From the NCBI GenBank assembly GCA_023053575.1, contig JAKZAP010000018.1, positions 8,432,001-8,496,000 on the forward strand: 64,000 nt of DNA, written 5' to 3'. This document shows positions 21,543 to 32,610 of this stretch, piece by piece. This DNA is from Branchinecta lynchi (Eukaryota; Arthropoda; Branchiopoda; Anostraca; Branchinectidae). Under the pieces are notes generated by a model. The model worked only from the letters and a program-made list of their open reading frames with translations. It ran no database searches and had not been told where the DNA came from. Position 1 is the stretch's first letter. Each line of letters starts with the position of its first letter. The translations under genes were made by a program, and so were the position numbers.

Positions 21543-21929
21543 TATTTGACGGTGCAAAACGGATAAGTCAGCTACATTTTATTAGAGTTATATTTCGGCC
21601 CTTCTTGGCAAGGGTCCTCTTCAGGCTCAAGCCGCTCAAGCTGGAAAATAAACTTGTGAAAAACAATTAAAGATTCTTCCTTAAATATTCGATTTTGTGA
21701 ACTTCTTCTTTGAAAATTGCTTGGAGGTAAAACTGGTCCTGTGATTTTATTCTGGGCATGACTGCTGTTTTTGCTGTTTGATTGGGTCGTCGAAAGGGTC
21801 GAAACTCTTCTGCATTTTGTTTTAGAAATCATCTGTCTCTTCTTCTTCTTTCCAGCTAAGATGGGTACTTGCGAGGGTACTTGTCGACGGCATGTATGGG
21901 CGATTTGTAGTTCCGTACTTCGGTGATAG
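21543..21929 (-). mobile_element. Retroelement terminal repeat J, copy 2, with hammerhead-like motif
   Basis: On the minus strand the sequence has CTGAAGA (21618-21624), a hairpin with CCCTT/AAGGG arms, then GAAA (21593-21596), followed by TATAACTC and AATAAAATGTAGC. CTGANGA plus GAAA is the catalytic core pattern of hammerhead ribozymes, which are known in terminal repeats of Penelope-like elements. Helix III would be almost absent, so activity is uncertain. This copy shows the uninterrupted host sequence corresponding to the A2 insertion site. Confidence 0.55.
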
Positions 21930-21995
21930 ATGTTGCTTCAGCCCAAGCTAAGTGCGAATCATATGATTCGCAGTTAGCTTTAGCTGAAGCAACAT
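21930..21995 (+). repeat. 66-bp near-perfect palindrome
   Basis: ATGTTGCTTCAG at the left end is mirrored by CTGAAGCAACAT at the right, and the centre GCGAATCATATGATTCGC is perfectly self-complementary. Only a few arm mismatches are present. It would form a long hairpin. Confidence 0.8.
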
Positions 21996-22055
21996 ATATT
22001 ATAAAATTCGTATTGCTCTCATTGACAATGACATGTCCTTAAATTTGTTCTTCTG

Positions 22056-24390
22056 GTTTTTATGGCACTGCCATATAGCGATCGCAATTTCTGTCCGTCA
22101 GTCGGTCGGTCGGTCGGTTTGTCTGTCCCGGTTTTGCTAGTTCTGGCACTTCCAGATAAGCTAGGACGATGAAACTTGGCAGGTATATCAGGGACCAGAC
22201 CAGATTAACTTAGAAACAGTCGCTTCCCCGATCCGACCATCTGGGGGAGAGTGGTGGGAGCGGGAATCCGGAAAAAATGGGGAAAATGAGGTATTTTTAA
22301 CTGACGAACAGGTGATCGGATCTTAATGAACTTGATATATGGAAGGACCTCGTATCTGAGACGACCCATTTTAAATCCAGACCGGATCCGGTGACATTGG
22401 GGGGAGTTGGAGGGGGAAACCGGAAATCTTGGAAAACACTTACGAGTGGAGAGATCGGGATGAAACTTGGTGGAAAGAACAAGCACAAAACCTAGATACA
22501 TGATTGACATGACAGGAACGAATCCGCTCACTTTGGAGGTGGGGGTGGGGGGTCCGAGTTTCTAGTGATCCCAGGAGTTCGGTGCTTCCTGATGTACTAG
22601 GACGATGAAAATTGGCAGGCATGTCAGGGACCCGAACAGATTGACGGGGGGCTGGAGGGAGTGGTAATCCGGAAAAACAAGGTATTTTTAACTTACGAAC
22701 GGGTGATCGGATCTCAATTAAACTTGATATTTAGAAAGACCTGGTGCCTCAAATGCCCCATTGTAAATCCGGACCGAGTCCGGTGACATTTGAGGAGTTC
22801 GAGGGGGGAACCGAAAATCTTTGGAAACGCTTCGAGTGGAGGGTCGGCATGAAACTTGGTCGGAAGAACAAGCACAAGTTCTAGATATGTCATTGATATA
22901 ACAGGACGAGATTCGGACACTGTGGGGGAGTTGGGGGGGGATCCGGATTTCTAGTAAGCGCACGAGTACGGTACTACCTAATGTGCTAGGACGATGAAAC
23001 TTGGTAGGCCTGTGAGGGACCCGAATAGATTGACTTGAGAATAGTCGTTTTCTCAATCCGACCATCGTGGGAGGAGCGGTGGAATTGGGAAGGGAATACT
23101 CAATCTAGTGGCAGGGGCAGTTTTTGAACAGGTGCGATCGGATTTGAATGAGACTTGGCAAGTGGAACGAGCTATCGTCTCAGGTGTTCCATATCAGGTC
23201 CGGGAGGAATAGACGAAGGGGAAATCCGGAATCTTGAGGTATTTATAACTTTCTAACGAGTGATCGGATCGGAATGAAACTTGATATTTGGAAAGACGCC
23301 AAGTCTCAGACGACCCAGTTCAACGGTGACTTAGGCGGTAGTCTAAGTGGTGAACCGGAAATCTTGGGAAATGCTTAGAGTGGAGGGATCGGGATGAAAC
23401 TTGGTGGGAAGAAAACTTGGGCCTAGATACATCGTCGACATAACCGGACCAGATTCGGACACTGTGGGGGAGTTGGGGGTGGGGGGGGTCTTAATTCTGG
23501 CGATCCCACAAGTTCGGAACTTCCTGATGTTCTAGGACGAAACTTGGAAGACCTATCATAGGACCCGAGCAGACTGACTTGACAGTAGTGGTTTCCCCGA
23601 TCCGACCATTATGGGGGTTTTGAATAGCTTTTGACATGTACAAAAACCAAACGGATGGACAGAATAAAATGCAAATTGGACAGTGACGAGTTTATTCGAC
23701 CTTGGTCTGCTATTTGGCGTCCGGACAGGATCCGGCCAGGGGGGGGGAGGGGACTCGGATATTTGCAGATAGGATCTTCTCCGATTCCAGTCAAACTTGA
23801 AGGACGGAAAGAGGATAAGTTAGAGATGCGATAATTTATGTTTTCGAGTCGTATTCAGCCACGATGGGCAGAGTTGGAGCGGGAGTCCCGGAAATTGTGT
23901 GGCTCATATAAGGGTCAAACAATTGTAGTGATTTGCATGAAACTTGGAAGGTACAGAGATCATATGGCTTAGATGACATATTTTAAGGATCGATCCGGAC
24001 CTGACCACGTTGGGGGGGGGGGGGGGAGGTTACCGGAAGTTCCAAAAAAAATTCTGAGATTCGAGTGAAAGATAGGTGGTAAGAGAAAATGCCTCACAGG
24101 ATCCAGTTAGGACATCGGACGAGATTCGGCTGCCGTATATGGGGAGTTGGAAGGGGGTACCGGAAATCTTGGGCACGTCTTACATATAGCGAGTGGATTT
24201 CTTGGGTTGAAACTTGGAAGGTTGGCGATGGCTTGGGGGTGATGTCGGAAATTTTCTGACTTGAGGGAAACTAGATATCCTAATTCTAGGTCCGAACCGC
24301 ATTTTTGGATGGCGGGCTGTTTTGTGAAATTCTCTTCTACTATCTTGTACCACCTGCTCGTAACAAGTGCCATATGAGCTCGTAGCTTTT
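22056..24390 (+). mobile_element. Family B composite repeat, copy B1
   Basis: Begins TTTTTATGGCACTGCCAT, then GCGATCGCAATTTCTGTCC, CGGTCGGTCGG and GATGAAACTTGG. An array of roughly 130-160-bp units follows, each with GATGAAACTTG, CCGGA..GGGGGAGTTGG and AACCGGAAATCTTGG motifs. It ends with CTCGTAACAAGTGCCATATG at about 24357-24376. No reading frame runs through the array consistently. Confidence 0.75.
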
Positions 24391-24551
24391 GTTCTTTCGC
24401 GTCATCAAAAAATACTTTCGGGATTCATAAGTAAGGACAAAATAAGTTATGTCAACTTAGAAACGGAGTTCATTTGTCGTAATACGAGTTTGTATCAGTA
24501 TGATAAAGTATCAAGTTACGGTGGTTTCCCTGGGGTAAGGTGCAGGAAGGT

Positions 24552-25593
24552 AACAAGACCAAAGGTTTCGATGGGATACCAAAAATTCAATATTTGATCC
24601 AGGCAATTGGGTCTTGTCTTCGCCAGATCCAGTCTTCGCCATACTCCTTGAACATTTTTACTATTAAACTTCAGAAACAGATTAAGGCCAAAAGCTAATC
24701 ATCTGAGAAAACCAAGTTCAGAAATGGATTCGGCATGTTTCGGCCGAATTCCGGAACCACCTGTCCGGCAAAAAGAGAAAGCTAAAAAACGACTCATCGT
24801 GTCTTCTTTCCCCTATATCGAACATCTAATCAACTTCAGATTAAAATTTAACTTCTAACAAATTTTCCGGTTCCAGCCGGATTCCGGGCGAATTAAATGT
24901 CCGGGTAAAAAATTATTGTCATATATGGATTCAGCATCTCTTCTTACCCCTAAATCGGATGTCTAATCAACTACAAATATTTTCAACAGTTTTCCGGTTT
25001 TGAACGGATTCCCGGCGAACTACTTGCCCGGCGAGAAAATGGTTTTCACCACCGTGTTCAGCATGTCTTCTTACTCCAAAACCTAACATCTAATCAACTT
25101 CAAATAAATTTTTTACTTTTAACAGATTTTCCAGTTTTGGCCGGATTCCGGGCTAAATACTTGTCCGGCGAAAAATTGGTTTTCACTATCATGTTCAGCA
25201 TGTCTTCTTACCCCTAAATCGAACAGCCAATCAACCTCAAATAAAACTTTTAGTTTTAACAAACTTTCCGGTTTTGGCTGAATTCCGGGCGAACTACTAT
25301 TCCGGCGAGAAAGTAGTTTTCACCATCGTGTTCAGCATGTCTTCTTACCCCATAATCGACTGTCTCATTAGCTGTTTAAATATATTTTGCTTGCCTCTTA
25401 ATTTAAACCCCCTCCCCCACCCCTAAATATAGGCCTACAAACCCATCTACGAACTCGACCTTACTCTTGGTCCAACGAATCCCCACACCAAGTTTCGTCA
25501 AAATATCTCATTCCCTTTGAGAGTTATCGTGCTTACAGACGGACAACTTTTGCGATGTCATAGGTATCCCTCCACTTTTTGGGATCCCAAAAA
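24552..25593 (-). mobile_element. Family A composite repeat, copy A5
   Basis: Minus orientation: left end at 25593 (TTTTTGGGATCCC), right end at 24552 (AACAAGACCAAAGG). Array units with CCGGTTTTGG / GGATTCCGG follow the same order as in A2, including the distinctive TGTCCGGGTAAAAAATTATT unit near the right end. Confidence 0.8.
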
Positions 25594-25664
25594 GGAAATT
25601 GGTTAGTTATTTTGCAAATTGAGAGGTAAGGTTGTGTCTGAGTTTAGGAACTGCACTGAACTGG

Positions 25665-26070
25665 TACTAACCGAGGGGTTGCCCCCTCTCGACTTTAGCC
25701 AATGCCCGGTGCCACCACCGTCCTAGGCCAGCCGGCACCGGTTGCCACATCAAAATCAGAATGTTTAGAATCATTTGAAGGACGAATCGCCTAATTTATG
25801 ACCGGCACCGTTGGTTTTCGCCGGTGCCGAGAAAGAGTGTAGCCTACAGTAGGTGTCGGGGGTGGGTAACCGCTTGTGGGCAGACCACTCTGGATTTAGT
25901 GTATAGCAAGTGCCCGGTACCGCGGTGCCTGACCGATTCCCACCCGTTAGAACCTATCCGCGTAATTAGAAGGGTTTGAAAGATGAATCGCCTAATTTAT
26001 GACCGGTATTGCTGGTTTCCGCCGTTGCCGGGAAAGGGTCTACTGCGTGTACCGGGCAGTGGGTAAGCCC
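25665..26070 (+). repeat. GGCACCGG-rich repeat, two diverged units
   Basis: Units at about 25670-25870 and 25885-26070 share GAATCGCCTAATTTATGACC, GTTTTCGCCGGTGCCG / GTTTCCGCCGTTGCCG and GGGTAA near the end. A piece of the same kind lies at 12320-12370. Confidence 0.6.
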
Positions 26071-26259
26071 TAATTAGCAACAGAAAATTCAAGAACCAGC
26101 ATTAGTAGTTTCCATAATACAATATTAATAAAAAAATAAAAAATGAAAACAATAATTAACAGTATTGAATAGTAATTTGAATTAGCCTCTAACATCAGCC
26201 TACTAACTTTAGCATTCGATCCACGTCGTCGCATTTGATGTCAGAGAAGGTCGTTTCCA
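26071..26259. other. AT-rich spacer
   Basis: Nothing supported. Confidence 0.3.
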
Positions 26260-26514
26260 CACTATCGGAGGTTTCTAAGGATGCGCAGTTTCAACAGACA
26301 ACACTTGGTATGTAATGTGTTCTGATTTTGAAAATGTTATGGCGTAAATGTTATTCATAACAGCATTGCCAGGAAGAGCGACAGACAAAAAAGTCAGCAT
26401 ACGCTTTTTCGACTGTTCCTGGCAATATTTAATGCATACCGTTTTCAGAATCACAAGCGCTGTCTGCTGAAACTGCGCATCCTTGTGTTATTTGTTATGA
26501 AAAGTCTGACAGTG
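26260..26514 (+). mobile_element. Foldback MITE D, copy 4
   Basis: Starts CACTATCGGAGGTTTC and ends AAAGTCTGACAGTG, with AAGGATGCGCAGTTTCAACA and its inverted partner near the right end. Central GCCAGGAAGAGCG is mirrored by TGTTCCTGGC. Confidence 0.6.
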
Positions 26515-27057
26515 CACTGGACAGAAGAAAGCGGTCCTCATCATGTCTGTCGGTCATGTCACTTGAATAGTCCCTGAGGATCTTCTCCCACCCCCTGTGC
26601 CCTTGATGCTTCATTTCACTATCTCGGTGGCCCACAGGTGTTATGCTTTTCAGCTAATACCGATATAGGCTAATGTTCTCAGTTCTCGCCTGAGTTAAAC
26701 TGAAAGAGGATAGCCACGCCGGAATCAGTGGCACAATAGAGACTGGCAGCTGATATCCCACAATGGTAAAAGGCCAGCAACAATGGCATAATAGGACATA
26801 TGCAACCGGTAAAAAGAATCAATGTGATCCGGTCTATATGAACGAACAATTGTATGAGGACAATACGATGAGTCTTTGTGATGGGCTGTTGGTTTCTGTT
26901 TTGTGGAAGCCCCGGTTTCTCCCAGAAAACCAATACTAAAGACAGATATTGTTTTATTTGCTTTTGTGCTTTATTTGCCTGGCGCTTGGCTATTCTTGTT
27001 GGCAAGAAACGATGATAAGAGCCATCACAGGCCATGAACATGAGTCTCCAGAAAGCA
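26515..27057. other. Spacer without recognisable gene
   Basis: A 120-codon frame on the minus strand (26679-27041) shows no family likeness and is at the chance level. Confidence 0.3.
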
Positions 27058-27552
27058 GAAACACTGCACTATGAGAAGTCTGACAACATTTAAAGCACAG
27101 CTGTCTCTTATGTTACAATATTCAAAACTGTTTGAATACAGTAAAACTAGGCCCTGCTTTTAACGAACTATCCACGGCTTTGGCGGTTTTAATCCTTTTC
27201 CCAGGCCCATAGCAACAACTAGGAGAAATTCAGATAACGTTTTTACGCACCAGGAGCAAAATACGCTAAGACTCGTCGGGAATATAATCCAGAGACCAAA
27301 AATACTGGACTATAAGAAGTTTGACAGCATTTAAAGCACAGCTCTCATTATGTACTGCTTATGTTCCAATTCAAAAGTGTTTGAATACTGTAAAACTAGG
27401 CTCTGCTTTTAACAAATCATCCACGGATTTGGCGGTTTTAAGCCTTTTCCCAGACCCATGGACTTCTAGGAAAGACTCGGGAAAGTTCAGATAACCTGTT
27501 TTACGTATAAATAGCATAATGATACGCGAACACTCGTCGGGAGTATAATGCG
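27058..27552 (+). repeat. Tandem duplication, two units of about 240 bp
   Basis: Units at 27058-27291 and 27300-27552 share ATTTAAAGCACAGCT, TGTTTGAATAC, GTAAAACTAGG, CTGCTTTTAAC, TTTGGCGGTTTTAA, CCTTTTCCCAG and ACTCGTCGGGA in order. Diverged by several indels. Confidence 0.75.
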
Positions 27553-28192
27553 CATGGAAAATAGTGAATCACGGCAAGTGCAAAGATTAGTGAGGTATCG
27601 TTAGCGAGACTAAAGTGTAACACATACGATTTGTTTCTCCGGGCTTAGGAACTAATTCCTAAAGACCTGTCTTACCTATAAGAATAACGCAACCTACTTC
27701 CATAATCACTCCATATATTTCTAAACCCCACGACCCCAGTTTCGTACGGTACATCCTAAGCCCTCTAACAAAACCCCGCTGATTTTCTCGCTTGCCGTGT
27801 TTTGCTGCCTTCGATGTGTACCACGCTGTCGGCAGTTGTCTGTGAGAAGGTTTTCCATCAGAAAAAACGGTTATGTAAATTATTTCCCTATTTTCGCTAC
27901 AAGTCAACGGTTCTCGGAAAAGGCTTAAAACAGTCAAAACTGTGGGTTAATTTTTGAAAGCACATTAAAGTATTCAAATATTTTAAAATACTGTAAGTTG
28001 AAGAGTAAATAGTGCGAAGGGTCCTTTAAGGACCCGAAGCTTCAAGCCAACGACACTTTAGAAGGTACTGGACCGATCCCCTTGAAAGAAACGACGGTAA
28101 GGACGATCGGCGTCCTTGAACAACTTCCCTCGAAATTTCGTCAGGAAAGTAGAATTAACGCTAAATATCGAAGTATCCGCTAAGTGGATACG
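27553..28192. other. Spacer without recognisable gene
   Basis: A 92-codon minus frame (27659-27937) shows no recognisable domain. Confidence 0.3.
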
Positions 28193-28440
28193 TCAGCTAA
28201 GATTTAATCTGGTGATATTTCGGTCCTTCCTGTTGTTTTCTTCAAGGCTGGCAGCCAGACTGTCTGTCCACACAGCACGGTCAGAAGTTTGACCAAAGGA
28301 TGCACTATTGATGACTAACTCTTCGTGCCGAGGAAGAATCGTGGTGTACTTAGCGGAAGAGCCGGAAGCGTCACCACGGCTATCCCCAACTAATGCCGTT
28401 GATTGGTTGGCCAATACTTTTAGACATCGTCTTCGTTCTG
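28193..28440 (-). mobile_element. Retroelement 3'-end fragment related to repeat J
   Basis: On the minus strand, TTGAAGA ... GGACCGAAATATCACC ... AATCTTAGCTGACGTATCC follows the same layout as repeat J (CTGAAGA ... GCCGAAATATA ... AATGTAGCTGACTTATCC). The stem between the two core blocks does not pair well. Probably a diverged Penelope-like or LINE 3' end. Confidence 0.4.
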
Positions 28441-28655
28441 CCTAGATTCACTGGCGTGTTTTAAACTTAGTCATATAGAGCAGTGTGTCCCAATCTTTTC
28501 CGTACCGCGCACCCCTAATCAAGGTTCGACAAGGTTGCGTATCGCATTTACCAGAAGGTGAAAAAGACGATATTCACTATCATAAATGATAAGGCATACG
28601 TAAATGTGTAGAAATACATACAAAGTCAATGAAACACTTGAGGCTGCGTTGTAGC

Positions 28656-28828
28656 CCAGGGTTGGTCACCAAAAGTAACTTCGTACACCCTGGAAAGTAA
28701 CCTAAAAGTATCTCAAAGTAACCCAATGTAACCTAATGTAACCAAATGCAATGTAACCAAAAGTAACCCAAAGTATCCTGAAGTAAGTAAGTAACTCGTA
28801 CACCCTGGTTCTTGGTGACCAACCCTGG
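28656..28828 (+). mobile_element. 173-bp MITE nested in the hAT transposon
   Basis: Perfect 17-bp inverted ends CCAGGGTTGGTCACCAA, flanked by identical 8-bp GTTGTAGC (28648-28655 and 28829-28836). The interior is a degenerate AAAGTAACC tandem repeat. An 8-bp duplication points to hAT mobilisation. Confidence 0.92.
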
Positions 28829-28859
28829 GTTGTAGCTAAATTTTTGGCAAATCTCGGCT

Positions 28860-29035
28860 CGACGCCTGTTTTCGTGTTTGGTTTTGACGTTCTCCGTGCT
28901 GCATCGCAAATATTTTCGATTCGCAACCTGAATGACAATATCATTGCGATGTCTTCGATTCTTCTTGAAACAGTGTTGATTGACACAGGAACAGATTTTA
29001 TGGCAGTTAGCCAGCTGTTGGAATCAACATTATTT
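28860..29035 (-). pseudogene. hAT transposase remnant
   Basis: The minus frame reads SVPVSINTVSRRIEDIA followed by about 45 more codons. Animal hAT transposases of the Charlie/ZBED type carry a closely similar segment (S-N-N-T-I/V-S-R-R-I-D/E-D-M). Only this fragment is recognisable; the frame closes on both sides and its 5' side is cut by the MITE at 29062. Length is about a tenth of a full transposase. Confidence 0.7.
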
Positions 29036-29061
29036 CATTGACTTTCACTAGGGCTTGTAAT

Positions 29062-29272
29062 CAGAGCCGTTATGCACTGGTAGGGAGCCCCCCTCTCCCC
29101 AAAGTGGTCGGCAAGACGGTTAAAAAGAAACGAGTCGGCGCGAAGCGCCACGATTTTTCCTAAAAACATCTTCTTTTTTTTCAAAGTCCGAGGAACAGTT
29201 TGTAAAAATGACCAGCCAGTCAGAAACAATACCTTGCCCCACCAAAAAAAATCTTGGCTAGCCATGCCTCTG
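29062..29272 (+). mobile_element. hAT-type MITE with CAGAGCCGT ends, nested copy
   Basis: Ends CAGAGCCGTTATGC and, in reverse, CAGAGGCATGGC. Flanks CTTGTAAT and CTGGTAGT match at 6 of 8 positions. The conserved centre GAGTCGGCGCGAAGCGCC is shared with the copy at 34759-35088. Confidence 0.75.
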
Positions 29273-29405
29273 CTGGTAGTATTATGCTTTCAGCAATCAA
29301 GAATTAGTAAGGCGAGATTTTGAAGCTACAGACTGGACCTATTTCGGTACCTTCGCGTACCCCTTTGAGTACGCGTACCACCGGTTGGGAACCACTGGTA
29401 TAGAG

Positions 29406-30147
29406 TGTAGACAATACTTTGGATTTATTCACAAGTGTTACAAATATTTATTTTGTTATTCTTTTTTTGGTAAAAAGTGGCATTTAACACCATGTTTAGT
29501 TTTATTCTTTATCAAAACGGGCCACAAATGACATTTTATTTTCAATAAATAAGCTTCGAGGAGGTGGTAAATAAATATATAAAAATATGTTTCTCATGTT
29601 GAATAACGACAAAAGACAGTGACACCCAAACAGAAAAATATGACCTTGTTCATCCTCATCTCAGGATGTTATATTCAGCTGACCTATTTAGGTCACCTAA
29701 CCTAAGGCCACCGTTCATATGGAATGTGAGATTTCTCATTTAAACATTGTAGGACAAAAAATAGCCTTTTCTCTTGAAAATTCAAAAGCCGCAACTCTTG
29801 TGGATGTAACAAATGACAATGCTGGTGAAATTATCTAGTAACTAAGACAAACAGATTGCATCCAGGACAACGAACTTTGATGGGATAGTTTTATCTATGA
29901 CTTGATATCGAATGCAAAACTAAAACTAAAAAACACACTTATGATTGTTTGCCATTCATATGTTGTACGTACTTTGAAAACAGACCAAAACACAACCTGA
30001 CAACTTTAGACTAGAGTTTTGAACAGTACCTTTTAGAAAACACTTTCTCCCCATGAAACTACTCTTGCAACTTCAGAGAGGAAAAATAAATAATAGTCGG
30101 CCTGACCTGCGATTCCATAAGAGAAGACAAGTGGAGCAAAACAAAAC
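29406..30147. other. Spacer upstream of the candidate exon
   Basis: No repeat or gene recognised. If the 30148 frame is a gene, its promoter would lie here. Confidence 0.3.
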
Positions 30148-30762
30148 ATGAAGTATTACAGAGATGGGACATGGAGGTTCTGGTGCTATTTGTTCTTGGT
30201 GTTATTGATCTTCGTGTTAACGTGTTGCCACTCATTAAGAACGAGCTTAACCTCGAGCTCGGTCCTATTGAAGAGCCGGCTGTTGTCAGGCTGTCAGAGA
30301 TCAGAGGTTTGTGTTTGTGAGAACAAAGATGGCATTCATCGTGGGACTGACCAAGTAGTGGTCATCTCCCTTTCATTCTCGTTACTCAATGCATTTCAAA
30401 AAGTAATCAAGGGCCACACGTGTCCACTCTGATGTCCTGCTGGGCCGGAAGTCGGAATTACCAATTGTCCCCTTGTCACAGCTGATGCTTGTCCCTTTCA
30501 CACGTTTAACAATGGACAACTGCTGGGAGGCGAACCGACTGACTTAAGATCCCTGATCGGTCACTTTACATGTAAAGTCAGGAATTCGTCCCTCTTCAAG
30601 AATTTGACAGGTGCAAGATACCTCGAAAATTCCGCGATTACATCGAAGTTAATTGACAGCAGTCAAAATGTGCCAAAGGACACTTATTCTCCACTTAAAA
30701 ACTTCTGCATACTTTACGCCCGCATCCGTGAGAATCGTTTAGGATGTTGTCTCGACTTGCCG
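30148..30762 (+). CDS. Candidate first exon of an unrecognised membrane or secreted protein, with one in-frame TGA
   Basis: An ATG in a fair context (AAAACATGA) opens a frame that begins with a short basic stretch and a strong hydrophobic segment (about residues 11-27, WCYLFLVLLIFVLTCC), as in a signal anchor. The frame is broken once, by TGA at 30430-30432, and then stays open in the same frame for over 100 codons until a consensus splice donor (CCG-GTAAGT, 30763). The second part is rich in cysteine and holds N-x-S/T sites. I recognise no family. It could be a gene with a sequencing error or allelic stop, a young pseudogene, a selenoprotein, or chance: frames of this length with one stop are expected about once in a window of this size. 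Confidence 0.25.
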
Positions 30763-30843
30763 GTAAGTACATATCGGACATGGTGTGGCAATAATTATGA
30801 GAAAGTATTATGTCTTATATCTCCTTACAACGTGCGGTTATAA

Positions 30844-31140
30844 GACCTTAGGCCAATAGATTTAGTTATAGGTTCTCTCTATTCAGATTTCTATACTAAA
30901 ATACGTTTTTTAGCTAGATTTTATAATGCTATCACTATCGATCGTATTTGAGATTTAGCTCATTTCCGGAATATTTACCACGAGTGATAAAAGTTCGTTG
31001 GTAACCAACGAAGGTAACCAAAAGGCGTAGCGAAGATTTCGTGTTCGTGAGTACAGGCTAGGATTCTAAGCTTCTGTGATCTGAATTGAAGATTCAACTA
31101 GGCCCGCATGTGCTTCAAGTCCCCGCAATCGTAAACCTTG
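30844..31140. other. Spacer before family A copy A6
   Basis: Nothing supported. Confidence 0.3.
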
Positions 31141-32061
31141 TTTTTGGGATCCCAAAACGTAAGTTGAGGGATACCTATGACATCGCAAAAATGTCTGTCT
31201 GTCCTTCTGTCTGTGAGCGCGACAACTCTCGAAAGGAATGGGATATTTTGATGAAACTTGGTGTGAGGGCATTGGGTCAAGGGTAAGGTTAATTTCGTAT
31301 ATTTCGTCGTATGTAGCCTTACATTTAGGAGTGGTCCCCCACTCCTAAATGTAAGGGACAAACAAAATATTTTTAAAGAGCTAATGTGATAGTCGATTAT
31401 GGGGTAAGAAGGCATGCTGAGCACGATGGTGAAAACTATTTTCTCGCCAGACAAGTAGTTCGTCCGGAATCCGGTGAAAACCGGAAAGCTGGTTAAAAGT
31501 AAAAGTTTCATTTGAAGTTGATTAAGTGTTCAATTTAGGGGTAAAAACATGCTGAACACGATGGTGAAAACCATTTTCTCTTTGGACAACTAGTTCGTCG
31601 GAATCCGGCCAAAACCGGATAATTTGTTAAAAGCAAAAGTTTGATTAGATGACAGAAATAGGGGTAAGAAGAGAGGCTGAGTCTGTATATGACCATCATT
31701 TTTTACCCGGACATATAATTAGTCCGGAATTCGGTTGTAACCGGAATTTTTTTTTTAAGTCAAAGTTATATTTAAAGTTGGTTAGATGCTCTTTATAGGA
31801 CGCTGGATTCGTTTCTGAATTTTCTTTTTTTGGCTGGACAAGTAGTTCGTTCGGAATTAGGGTGAAACCGGAAACTTGGCAGAAGTGAATCAGGAAGTCT
31901 CAGTCAGTATCGTCAAAATAGATATAGCTTGTAGAGGTATATCTGAACTTGGTTTTCTCTGATGATTAGCCTGGCGAAGACTGCATCTGGCGAAGACAAG
32001 ACCCAAATGTCTGAATCAAATATTAGATTTTTGGGATCCCATCGACACCTTTGGTCTTGTT
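31141..32061 (+). mobile_element. Family A composite repeat, copy A6
   Basis: Starts TTTTTGGGATCCCAAAACG and ends CACCTTTGGTCTTGT. The head has only TCTGTCTGTCC remnants of the microsatellite. About five array units are present, with the TACCCGGACATATAATT-type unit in its usual place near the right end. Confidence 0.85.
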
Positions 32062-32610
32062 GAATATGGCTCGTCTTCTATCTATTTCTTTTTTGTTTGT
32101 TGAGGAGTTTAATTGCTCGTTGTCCAGAGCTAACTGATTTTGTGTTGTTCTGAGTCAATACTGTCCAATTGCTAAGGCGAAAGTCTCTTGTCCTATTTAT
32201 ACAGTTTTTACGAGAGTTTTTACTGCAATGTTTTTAGTGAGCTCAAAACTGACAGTCAGAAGACCCCAGTCCGTCTATGGCTTTGTCTGGAATGCATAGC
32301 CAATCGGAAGATATCCTTACATTTAAATATGGAGGCGACAAACTCGACGTTGTCAATGCTAATGACACTGCTGGGTGTCGTGCTCGTTAGGGATCTTGTG
32401 TCCTAATCAATTACAACAGGGCATCACCTACTTTTGCGGCGCGACTTCACCCACTTCATCAGCATTCTAGACGGGTTGTAAATGCCAAGCCAACATTTTT
32501 AAGTTGCGCCATACTGATTTTGAGGGAAGGAAGCTTGTGACACCTAGTGGCGGACTTCTGCCAAGGGCACCAACTTCAGAAGGGTTTATATAAGTGTAGT
32601 TTGGTGGACA
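32062..32610. other. Spacer without recognisable gene
   Basis: Nothing supported. Confidence 0.3.

Larger units (their letters stand above)
28481..29397 (-). mobile_element. Decayed hAT transposon with two nested MITEs
   Basis: The left end CAGTGTGTCCCAATC and the right end, read in reverse, CAGTGGTTCCCAACC are typical hAT termini. Flanks ATATAGAG (28473-28480) and GTATAGAG (29398-29405) form an 8-bp target duplication with one mismatch. On the minus strand it holds a transposase remnant at about 28870-29030. Two smaller elements are inserted within it (28656-28828 and 29062-29272). Confidence 0.85.

Noticed and set aside
28844..29041. 65-codon plus-strand frame
   Set aside because: It is the antisense of the hAT transposase remnant, which has a recognisable motif on the minus strand.
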